DNA of 64,000 bases. Origin: Peptoniphilus genitalis. GTDB taxonomy: Bacteria; Bacillota; Clostridia; Tissierellales; Peptoniphilaceae. Every line of letters begins with the position of its first letter. Positions within the stretch are counted from its first letter, which is position 1. Positions 1-7,500 of this stretch are shown piece after piece. The stretch spans positions 432,501-496,500 of the forward strand of contig NZ_CP097885.1 of NCBI RefSeq assembly GCF_023614525.1, given 5' to 3'. The translations under genes and the position numbers were made by a program. The notes under the pieces were generated by a model, which saw only the letters and a list, made by a program, of their open reading frames with translations, was not told where the DNA came from and did not search any database.

Positions 1-55
1 TAATTCAAGGTAAATCCCAACCAATTTTCATTTATAGTTTTTAAATTAAAAAATA

Positions 56-98
56 CCCCTTGATTGTATCGTCAATTATCGATATCATTCAAGGGGTG
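56..98 (-). terminator. Terminator of the metal-efflux operon
   Basis: An inverted repeat pairs CCCCTTGA with TCAAGGGG around an AT-rich loop, just past the stop codon of the P-type ATPase. It is the likely transcript end of the leftward metal operon. The tail after the stem is A/T-rich rather than a pure T run, so termination strength is uncertain. Confidence 0.6.
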
Positions 99-113
99 AA
101 TAGGAAAAATAGT

Positions 114-1958
114 TTATAGATTCTTTACATTCAAAGCTCTAAAAGCATTTAATACTGCAATGATAGTTACACCTACATCTGCAAATATAGCTGCCCACAT
201 AGTAGCTATTCCAAAAGCACTCAAAATAAGAACAATTATTTTTATTCCAATTGCAAATACTATGTTTTGATGTGCAATTTTTAGTGTTTTTTTAGAAATC
301 TTCATTGCAGTAGCAATTTTCGATGGCTCATCAGTCATAATCACAACATCAGCAGCTTCAATGGCCGCATCAGAACCTAAACCACCCATTGCTATTCCAA
401 TGTCTGCACGAGCTAATACAGGTGCATCATTGATTCCGTCTCCAACAAAGGCAAGTTTACCTTTTTTAGATTTTTGCGATAATAATTCTTCTAGTTTTTC
501 AACTTTGTCTGCTGGCAACAGTTCTGCATAAACCTTATCAAGACCAAGCTCTTTAGCAACTTTTGAACCAATACTTTTATTATCACCTGTCAACATAACT
601 GTTTGTTTAATATTAGCTGCCTTAAGTTCCTTGATTGCTTGTGCTGAATCTTCCTTTACCTCATCGGAAATTACAATGTAACCTATATACTTGTTATTAA
701 CAGCAACATGTACAGCAGTACCAATCAGCTCTCCCTTGAAATAAGGGATATCCATCATTTTCATAAGTTTGATATTTCCTGCCATAACCTTTTTGCCATC
801 TACTGTTGCAATAACACCATGACCTGATATCTCTTCTACATCTGAAATACGTCCATTGTCTATTTCTTTGCCATATGCACGTTTCAGTGAAAGTGAAATT
901 GGATGATTGGAATAGCTCTCCACATATGCAGTTAATTCAAGTAGCTCTTCTTTGGAAACCCCTTCTGGATGAATTTCCTGTACATTAAATACACCTTTCG
1001 TTAGTGTTCCAGTTTTATCAAAAACAACAATTTCAGTTTCTGCTAATGCCTCTAAATAATTACTACCCTTGACTAAAACACCTTTTTTTGAGGCTCCACC
1101 TATTCCACCGAAGAAACTCAAAGGAATTGAAATAACTAAAGCACACGGACATGATACCACAAGGAATGCTAGTGCTCTATATATCCAATCACTAAAAGTC
1201 GCCCCGTCTATAACAAGAGGTGGTATAATAGCTAGAAAAACTGCAATTATAACCACAACCGGTGTATAATATCTCGCAAACTTCGCAATAAATTGTTCTG
1301 AACTGGATTTTTTACTACTTGCATTTTCAACTAAATCAAGAATTTTACTTACAGTAGATTCTCCAAATTCCTTGGTAACCTCTGCTGTAATAACCCCATT
1401 AATGTTGATGCACCCACTTAGGATATCACTTCCAACTTCTACTTCACGAGGAACAGATTCGCCTGTTAGTGCCGATGTATCAATCATTGAACTTCCCTCA
1501 ATTACCTTGCCATCAAGAGGAATTTTTTCTCCTGCTTTAATTACAATAATATCTCCAATTTGTACTTCATCTGGGTCAACTTTGACAAGTTCATCACCTT
1601 TTTTAACATTTGCATAATCTGGTCGAATATCCATAAGGCTTGCAATTGACTTTCTCGACTTGCCAACTGCATAGCTTTGAAACAGTTCTCCAACTTGATA
1701 AAACAGCATAACTGCAACACCTTCAGGATACTCACCAATAAAAAATGCACCAATTGTTGCAATACTCATTAAAAAGTTTTCATCGAAAACTTGACCTTTA
1801 AAAATATTTTTTACAGCTCTTTTTACAACATCTCCACCTACAATAATGTAACTTATTATAAAGAGAGCAACCTGTAACCATTCGTTATTTAAACTAAGCA
1901 ATACTGCTGTAGCTAACACGGCTGCACCAATAATTATTCGCCATAGTCGTTTTGTCAT
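114..1958 (-). CDS. cadA: P1B-type heavy-metal (Cd/Zn/Pb) transporting ATPase
   Basis: This is a 614-aa membrane ATPase that exports divalent soft metals. Visible motifs are the actuator TGES loop near residue 164, the metal-binding SCPCAL in a membrane helix near 268, the phosphorylation site DKTGTLT near 313, a nearby NHP (HP locus), and the hinge GDGINDAP near 504. A Lys in the penultimate helix and DVG in the last one fit the P1B-2 (ZntA/CadA) class. Most CadA/ZntA proteins begin with an HMA domain. This one starts directly at the membrane segments, and the HMA domain is a separate gene just upstream. An AAGGAGG Shine-Dalgarno precedes the ATG. It is co-transcribed with the HMA genes and an ArsR-family regulator, so metal-induced expression is likely. 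Exact metal specificity is an inference. Confidence 0.9.
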   Translation of the reverse strand: MTKRLWRIIIGAAVLATAVLLSLNNEWLQVALFIISYIIVGGDVVKRAVKNIFKGQVFDENFLMSIATIGAFFIGEYPEGVAVMLFYQVGELFQSYAVGKSRKSIASLMDIRPDYANVKKGDELVKVDPDEVQIGDIIVIKAGEKIPLDGKVIEGSSMIDTSALTGESVPREVEVGSDILSGCININGVITAEVTKEFGESTVSKILDLVENASSKKSSSEQFIAKFARYYTPVVVIIAVFLAIIPPLVIDGATFSDWIYRALAFLVVSCPCALVISIPLSFFGGIGGASKKGVLVKGSNYLEALAETEIVVFDKTGTLTKGVFNVQEIHPEGVSKEELLELTAYVESYSNHPISLSLKRAYGKEIDNGRISDVEEISGHGVIATVDGKKVMAGNIKLMKMMDIPYFKGELIGTAVHVAVNNKYIGYIVISDEVKEDSAQAIKELKAANIKQTVMLTGDNKSIGSKVAKELGLDKVYAELLPADKVEKLEELLSQKSKKGKLAFVGDGINDAPVLARADIGIAMGGLGSDAAIEAADVVIMTDEPSKIATAMKISKKTLKIAHQNIVFAIGIKIIVLILSAFGIATMWAAIFADVGVTIIAVLNAFRALNVKNL

Positions 1959-1973
1959 ACTAAATAGCCTCCT

Positions 1974-2195
1974 TTAAGCCTTTTTCATAGTTGTATCGGG
2001 TTCGATTTTTTTAACTATTTTTTCGGCCTCTGCTATTATTGTTGGCATTTTTTCATCCTCACCATCAATAACGAGTTTTGTGGTCATAAAGTTAACAGTA
2101 GCTTCTTTCACTCCATCAAGCTCATTAATAGCCTTTTCCATTTTTGCCGCGCAATTTGCACAATCTAAACCTTCAAGTATAAATTTCTTTTTCAT
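1974..2195 (-). CDS. Free-standing HMA heavy-metal-binding protein, copy 1
   Basis: This 73-aa protein consists of a single heavy-metal-associated (ferredoxin-like) domain with the metal site GLDCANCAAKM (CxxC) near residues 9-19. Such domains bind soft metals through the two cysteines and pass them to a P-type ATPase. Here it probably stands in for the HMA domain missing from the ATPase encoded 15 bp downstream. It starts at ATG after a TAGGAGG ribosome-binding site. Its sequence is identical to the copy at 2311-2532. Confidence 0.85.
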   Translation of the reverse strand: MKKKFILEGLDCANCAAKMEKAINELDGVKEATVNFMTTKLVIDGEDEKMPTIIAEAEKIVKKIEPDTTMKKA

Positions 2196-2214
2196 TATTA
2201 AATCCTCCTAAATA

Positions 2215-2295
2215 TTATTCGTTATTTAAACTAAGCAATACTGCTGTAGCTAACACGGCTGCACCAATAATTATTCGCCATAGTCGTTTTGTCAT
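2215..2295 (-). pseudogene. 26-codon stub of the P-type ATPase made by the tandem duplication
   Basis: The duplicated unit carries the ribosome-binding site and first 26 codons of the ATPase (MTKRLWRIII...). At the duplication joint the frame meets a TAA stop immediately. It may be translated into a short hydrophobic peptide, but no function is suggested. Confidence 0.8.
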
Positions 2296-2310
2296 ACTAA
2301 ATAGCCTCCT

Positions 2311-2532
2311 TTAAGCCTTTTTCATAGTTGTATCGGGTTCGATTTTTTTAACTATTTTTTCGGCCTCTGCTATTATTGTTGGCATTTTTTCATCCTCACC
2401 ATCAATAACGAGTTTTGTGGTCATAAAGTTAACAGTAGCTTCTTTCACTCCATCAAGCTCATTAATAGCCTTTTCCATTTTTGCCGCGCAATTTGCACAA
2501 TCTAAACCTTCAAGTATAAATTTCTTTTTCAT
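2311..2532 (-). CDS. Free-standing HMA heavy-metal-binding protein, copy 2
   Basis: This is an identical 73-aa copy of the HMA protein at 1974-2195, with the same CxxC metal-binding loop and the same ribosome-binding site. It is the copy nearest the ArsR-family regulator. The two copies should double the dose of the chaperone relative to the ATPase. Confidence 0.85.
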   Translation of the reverse strand: MKKKFILEGLDCANCAAKMEKAINELDGVKEATVNFMTTKLVIDGEDEKMPTIIAEAEKIVKKIEPDTTMKKA

Positions 2533-2677
2533 TATTAAATCCTCCTAAATATTATTTGTAATTTTATTTTGAATACTACAAGTCTTTTTCAAATTTTCTT
2601 GAAGCATTGCTCATTTGAAATGAAGACTTAAATATATTCCCAAATATCTTCAAAAAATATTCTATTCTACCGCATTA

Positions 2678-3046
2678 CTACTTCTCGTTGATATGAATTA
2701 GACCTTGGTCAAATATTTCTCTTACATGATCATCAACTAATGAATAATATACTACTTTGCCTTCTTTTCTGTTTTTCACTAAATTAGCTTGTTTTAAGAC
2801 TCTCAGCTGATGGGAAATTGCTGATTGTGTCATGTTAAGTAATACAGCGATATCACAAACACACATTTCAGCTTCATGTAAAGCCCATAATATCCTGATT
2901 CGTGTTGAATCTCCAAATACTTTAAATAATTCTGCTAGATCATAAAGGCTTTCTTCTTGAGGCATTTTATCTCTAACTTGATTTACAATATCCTCATGAA
3001 TTACATTGCAGTCACATCTTTCAATTGAATTAAATTTTTTAGTCAT
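2678..3046 (-). CDS. cadC: ArsR/SmtB-family metal-sensing repressor (CadC-like)
   Basis: This 122-aa winged-helix repressor probably dissociates from DNA on binding Cd/Zn/Pb. The helix-3 metal motif reads EMCVCDIA, close to ELCVCD of CadC/ArsR. A cysteine-rich N-terminus (CDCNVIH near residue 11) matches the second part of a CadC-type thiolate site. The recognition helix region contains TQSAISHQLRVL. It is the first gene of the leftward operon that continues into the HMA genes and the ATPase. A consensus promoter overlaps a likely operator immediately upstream, consistent with autoregulation. CadC rather than another ArsR subgroup is inferred from the cysteine pattern. Confidence 0.88.
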   Translation of the reverse strand: MTKKFNSIERCDCNVIHEDIVNQVRDKMPQEESLYDLAELFKVFGDSTRIRILWALHEAEMCVCDIAVLLNMTQSAISHQLRVLKQANLVKNRKEGKVVYYSLVDDHVREIFDQGLIHINEK

Positions 3047-3072
3047 ATTATGACCTCCTTTTAAACCATTTC

Positions 3073-3100
3073 ATCTGAATACTTGGACAATCATTCATAT
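3073..3100 (-). promoter_or_regulatory. Putative ArsR/CadC operator
   Basis: Imperfect inverted repeat ATCTGAAT...ATTCATAT (7 of 8 positions symmetric), just downstream of the -10 box and therefore over or just after the transcription start. ArsR/SmtB repressors bind AT-rich dyads with this TGAA/TTCA core. Confidence 0.6.
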
Positions 3101-3111
3101 GTTGTATATTT

Positions 3112-3140
3112 ATTATATTATTGTTTTTCTCTTGTGTCAA
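3112..3140 (-). promoter_or_regulatory. Consensus sigma-A promoter of the metal operon
   Basis: On the minus strand, TTGACA (3135-3140) and TATAAT (3112-3117) are separated by 17 bp: a perfect vegetative promoter. The start point falls near 3105, next to the operator dyad, so strong repression by the ArsR protein is expected without metal. Confidence 0.85.
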
Positions 3141-3180
3141 TAGTTATATGAGAATTTATTCAAGTGTTTTTTTATATTAT

Positions 3181-3344
3181 TTAAAATATCTCAAAAACAT
3201 CTACTAAGACATTAGTACAGTCCTTTCTCGGTATCCTGTTCCATACATATCCTTTAAACAAATCCTTAAAAATAAAGACTTCTCCTTCGTACAAGTTTTC
3301 GGTTTCTTTAATAGCTTCATCTAACAGCTTATTACATCACTCAT
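3181..3344 (-). pseudogene. DUF1413-like gene remnant, frameshifted
   Basis: An ATG with a short frame (MSDVISC, then stop) is followed, one frame over, by a 50-residue open stretch containing FIFKDLFKGYVWNRIPR and ending in TAA at 3181. The FxxKDLFKGYxWNR core resembles DUF1413 proteins common on Firmicutes mobile elements. A single-base shift near codon 5 separates the start from the rest, and the usual C-terminal part is missing. Family assignment is from memory of the motif. Confidence 0.45.
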
Positions 3345-3425
3345 GTGGTCAACTCCTTATCAATAACCTTATAAACAACATTTTTGATAATATCACATGT
3401 ATAAATCATGTAAAAGTCAATGCAA

Positions 3426-3466
3426 AAACCGCCAATCAAGAGAACCTAACTCTTAATTGACGGTTT
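3426..3466. terminator. Strong bidirectional-looking hairpin
   Basis: Two 17-nt arms (3426-3442 and 3450-3466) pair at 15 of 17 positions (AAACCGCCAATC... with ...AATTGACGGTTT). It lies just beyond the stop of the recombinase remnant and probably was its transcription terminator. Confidence 0.6.
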
Positions 3467-3480
3467 ATATTAGTATTAAA

Positions 3481-3576
3481 TCATACTTCCATTTCAATTC
3501 CAGATTTAAAGCATATTACAAAGTGGTCATCATAAACACTAACATTCTGGATAATCTTCCTTACTAGGGTATCATC
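3481..3576 (-). pseudogene. C-terminal remnant of a serine recombinase
   Basis: Reading leftward, about 31 codons end in DHFVICFKSGIEMEV and stop. The pattern DDxLVRKIIxxVxVYDDxFxxxFKSGIE is typical of the end of large serine site-specific recombinases of clostridial mobile elements. No catalytic or DNA-binding portion is present: the sequence passes directly into an XRE-type N-terminus in another frame. It may be the debris of the integrase of this or an earlier element. Confidence 0.55.
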
Positions 3577-3635
3577 ATATGTTGCATATCTAAATCAATA
3601 AGTTTTTTAAATAACCTTTTATAACTTAATTCCAT
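3564..3635 (-). pseudogene. N-terminal remnant of an XRE-family regulator
   Basis: The 23-codon frame MELSYKRLFKKLIDLDMQ... followed by TAG matches the first helix of the short XRE repressors (M.SYxKLFKxLIDxxM) found on Firmicutes conjugative elements. The helix-turn-helix is missing, and the frame runs into the recombinase remnant, so a deletion joined the two genes. The ribosome-binding site (GGAGGT) and a good promoter are still in place. Confidence 0.55.
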
Positions 3636-3722
3636 ATAACCTCCAAGATTATTTTTTCGATAGCTAATCTCGTACATATATACATTTAAAAAATACTTAT
3701 GTTTGTTATTACATACAAATCT

Positions 3723-3752
3723 ATTATAACATTAACTATAGGTTATTTTCAA
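3723..3752 (-). promoter_or_regulatory. Promoter of the XRE remnant
   Basis: Minus-strand TTGAAA (3747-3752), 18-bp spacer, TATAAT (3723-3728). It drives only the truncated XRE frame, which suggests that the deletion is recent or that the short transcript is tolerated. Confidence 0.55.
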
Positions 3753-3784
3753 TCAATTGATATATCACTTTAAAAAAGCAAAAA

Positions 3785-3808
3785 AATAAAGGCAGTCCGA
3801 AGACTGCC
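3785..3808 (-). terminator. Terminator after the distal SSB-like gene
   Basis: Perfect 7-bp stem GGCAGTC/GACTGCC with a stabilising TTCG-type loop, followed on the minus strand by T-rich sequence. It closes the leftward helicase/SSB transcript of the element. Confidence 0.85.
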
Positions 3809-3813
3809 GATAT

Positions 3814-4470
3814 TTATCTCTCTGTATCTTTGCTATGGTCTTTCTTAGTTGACTTAGTTTTGTCATCTGTCTTAAAGCTTTTTATTTGCCCTAATATGGA
3901 CTTTTTATCTTTATCTTGACTCTTTACTTGTTCTTTTGATTTTAAGAGCTTAGAGGACAAAATACGGACATTCTTATGTTCCTTTCCGTTGTTATCAATA
4001 CTTGTTTTTACTTGTCCAAATATTTTAACAAAATCTCCTTGTTTTAGGTTCTCTAAATCTTTTGTCTTATCTCCATAGGCTGAACAATTGGTATAAATTT
4101 TATTCCCACCGTCATCTTTTGAAACAATTGAAAAGTTACTTACCTTGAACTTTTCTCCACTAGCATTTTCTCTTTCAAGATTTTCTACTTGACCTGCTAT
4201 ATTACCCACGAGATTTATAAGATCATCTTTTTCTTCAAGTTCATTGGTATTTCCAACAATCTTCCCTTGTTCTTTCATATCATCAATCATATAGTCAAAG
4301 TCATCATTTAATAGACCTGTTGTGTCTTTGATCATAAATAAAACATAGACTTCTTCAAGTGCCTTTTCATCAGTAACGCCTTTTTCTATGCTCACAAGTG
4401 CTTTTATAAAATCCTTGTAATTATCATTCATCATTTCTTCTAAGTTTTCTCTAATATCTTTGTATTCCAT
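3814..4470 (-). CDS. SSB-like protein with unique N-terminal domain
   Basis: This 218-aa protein has residues 1-95 that I do not recognise (acidic, helical). Residues about 100-165 look like an OB-fold single-strand DNA-binding domain: KFKVSNFSIVSKDDGG..., YTNCSAYGDKTKDLENLKQGD, FVKIFGQVKT. The same pattern occurs in the smaller SSB-like protein of this element at 28017-28328. The basic tail contains KKSILGQIKSFK, a motif shared with the very C-terminus of the helicase encoded just upstream ([11 protein letters not shown]). It starts 44 bp after the helicase stop with an AAGGAGG site and is probably co-transcribed. A role in handling single-stranded transfer DNA is an inference. Confidence 0.65.
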   Translation of the reverse strand: MEYKDIRENLEEMMNDNYKDFIKALVSIEKGVTDEKALEEVYVLFMIKDTTGLLNDDFDYMIDDMKEQGKIVGNTNELEEKDDLINLVGNIAGQVENLERENASGEKFKVSNFSIVSKDDGGNKIYTNCSAYGDKTKDLENLKQGDFVKIFGQVKTSIDNNGKEHKNVRILSSKLLKSKEQVKSQDKDKKSILGQIKSFKTDDKTKSTKKDHSKDTER

Positions 4471-4513
4471 AATTTCCTCCTTGTACTAAATAAGGAGAGC
4501 CTTTCGCCCTCTT

Positions 4514-7500
4514 CTATCTTTCTTGTGCTTTTTCGTTTTTTTCTTGATTTTTATCTTTTTCTTCTTCCGATTTGAATTTTGATATTTGTCCCAATATAGA
4601 TGGTTTCTCTTCCCTTGCCTGAAGATTATCCTCTACATCATAGGTTGATTCAAAGTAATCACTATCTTTAAAATCATTGTCATACCTATCTGGTATTCCA
4701 TCATTATCAAGATCTTTTGCTAGTGGATCATAGAAGTTTCCATCATCATCTATTTCTAAACCTAGGGCTTGTTTTAAATCTTCTTCATCTACTGATACCA
4801 GATCGTCAAAACTTGACATCTTTATGGCTTCAGTCATATCTTTAATAGCTTGTGAATTAGATATATCTTCTTCTACAAAAGATTCTGTTCTAATAGCTAC
4901 ATTATCTACATACTGAGTCCATGTTTTTTCTTCTAAATTTACCTCATATTGAATCGTGTGCTTACCATCAGGTGTTTCTGTATAGGCAAGTCCTATATGG
5001 CTTAAATCAGGGTATAATTTGTCAAAGTCTTCATAGCTATTAGATTCTGAGAACTCGTAGTTAGAATAATCAACTATCGCCCTCTTTAAATCTTCTAATA
5101 ATGGTGATTGGTTTTCTAATTCTTCTACTTCTCCCATATCTAAAAGTTTATTAATTTCAGCTAATCTTAGTGTCTTATCCCTTAACTCATCTGCTTTTTC
5201 AAATGGTTTGGTCAATTCTACTTTGGCATTTTCTAAAGATTCTTTATAGTTTTCAAGGTTTTGATTTAATCTTCCAAGCCTTGCAGGCATTTTTTCAATA
5301 GCATTATCAAGTCTTGTTATATTGCCATCAGTAGAGTTTGAAAACTCTCCAAAGTATTCTGCTTTTCCTAGGAGTTTAAAAGTATGAGTATTAGTCATAA
5401 AGTTATATGAAACTTGTAAGTCTAAATTTCTATATTTACCAATAACCTTGCTATCATTTATCTTTACCTTTTTTATTTCTTCTAATAGCTTCTCTCCAGC
5501 TTCTTTCTTATCTAAAATTTTATTTGCACCAAGACTGATTGAAGTGAATTTACTATCTCCTTCTCCTAATTTCTCAACACTTGCAATATCTTCTTTAACT
5601 GCTTGTATTTCCATTTCAGTTTTTAAAATACTTTGAGGATAAAATTTATTTACCTTATCTTCAAGCTTATATTTATTAGATTTATAGTTTGCTTCCAGCA
5701 TTTTTAGCTTTGTAACTTCGTTATCTAAATCCATTTTTTCTTTAATTAGAGGATTGCCAGTGGCTAAAGCCTTAATTTCTGAATAAGATAGACTTGCTTC
5801 ATCAACATCTTCTGCAACTCTTACTGGAGTTTTTGAAGTCATAATTTGAGAAATGAATTTTTGCTTATTCTCTATCGTCTGCCACAAATAAGAATCAAAG
5901 GTATTTTCTGTTACATATCTAAAGATATTGACTTTATCATTTTCATTACCTTGACGAACAATTCTACCACTTCTTTGCTCTAGGTCAGACGGTCTCCATG
6001 GGACGTCTAAATCGTGTAAGGCTATTAGTTTATTTTGTACATTTGTACCTGCTCCCATTTTTTGAGTAGAACCTAATAAGACTCTTACTTCTCCTCTTCT
6101 TACCTTAGAGAACAATTCATCTTTTTGTTTGTCTGTATCTGCTTCGTGGATAAAGGCTATTTCTTCTTTAGGTATTCCCATATTCACTAGCTTATTTCTA
6201 ATATCATCATAGATATTAAATTCTCCATCTCCTTTTGGTGTAGACATATCTGAAAATACTAATTGGGTCGATGAATTTTCTTTTGTCTTATCCCAGATTG
6301 AAAAGATATTTTTTACACATACATTTACCTTCGAATTAGGATCATCTGGAAGTAGTGGGTTTATTAATCTTTGGTCAAGGGCAAGTTTTTTACCATCATT
6401 TGTAATCTTTAGCATGTTATCTTCTGTAGGCTCGACTTGGTTATTTCTAACCGCATCAGCTCTTTCTGAAATAGCTTCTAATATTTCTTTTTGTTCCTCA
6501 GTAGGTTTTGTTTTAATAACTTCGAAGTTTGCTTCTGGTACTGGCAAATTTAACATATCTGAAGTCTTTATATCTGCTACTTCTTTAAACATGCTCATCA
6601 ACTCTGGCAAGTTATAAAACTTTGAAAATCTTGTCTTTTGCCTATAACCAGTGCCTTCTGGAGATAATTCAAAGGTGTTTTCTGTTTCTCCAAAAGTAGA
6701 AGCCCAAGCGTCAAAATGTTCTAATCCTCTTGCCTTTAAATCGTCATACTGAAGGTATCTTTGCATGGTATAAAGCTCTGTCATTGAATTTGATATTGGT
6801 GTACCAGTAGCAAAAACAACTCCCTTGCCATCTGTCATTTCATCCATATACCTACATTTCATATACATATCCGAAGACTTAAAGGCTTCACTCTGACCGA
6901 TACCCGCAACATTTCTCATCTTGGTATGCAAAAATAAGTTTTTGTAATTATGAGCTTCGTCTATAAATAACTTATCTACTCCTAGTTCTTCAAAGGTTAT
7001 TACATCATCTTTTTTAAAGTCATCATTTAGTTTTTCAAGTCTTACCAAGAGTTTCTTCTTTGTCTTTTCCAGTTGTTTTACTGTGAAATTTTCTCCTCTA
7101 TTTCTTTTGTTCTCATCAATAAAGGAAACTATATCATCTATTTGATCTTGTATATGCCTTACCTGGTATTCCTTAGACATTGGTATTTTTTCAAATTGAG
7201 AGTGTCCTATAATAACTGCATCATATTCTCCCGTTGCAATCCTGCCAATAAATCTTTTTCTATTTTTAGGTTGGAAGTCTTTTTTATCGGCCACCATAAT
7301 ATTTGCTGACGGATATAATTGCATAAACTCCCTACCAATTTGAGTAGTTAGATGGTTAGGAACTACAAATAACGATTTACTTGCAAGTCCTAACTTTTTA
7401 GATTCCATAGCAGAAGCTACCATTTCAAAAGTTTTTCCTGCTCCTACTACATGGGCAAGTAGTGTATTTCCACCATAAAGAGTCCTAGCTATTGCATTTT

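Larger units (their letters stand above)
1880..2553. repeat. Perfect tandem duplication, two 337-bp units
   Basis: Copy 1 is 1880-2216 and copy 2 is 2217-2553. Each unit holds a whole HMA gene, its ribosome-binding site and the first 26 codons of the ATPase. The copies look identical along their whole length, and a 3-bp ATT is shared at the joints. This indicates a recent slippage or unequal-exchange event. Only the right copy lies next to the ArsR gene and only the left copy leads into the complete ATPase. Confidence 0.9.
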
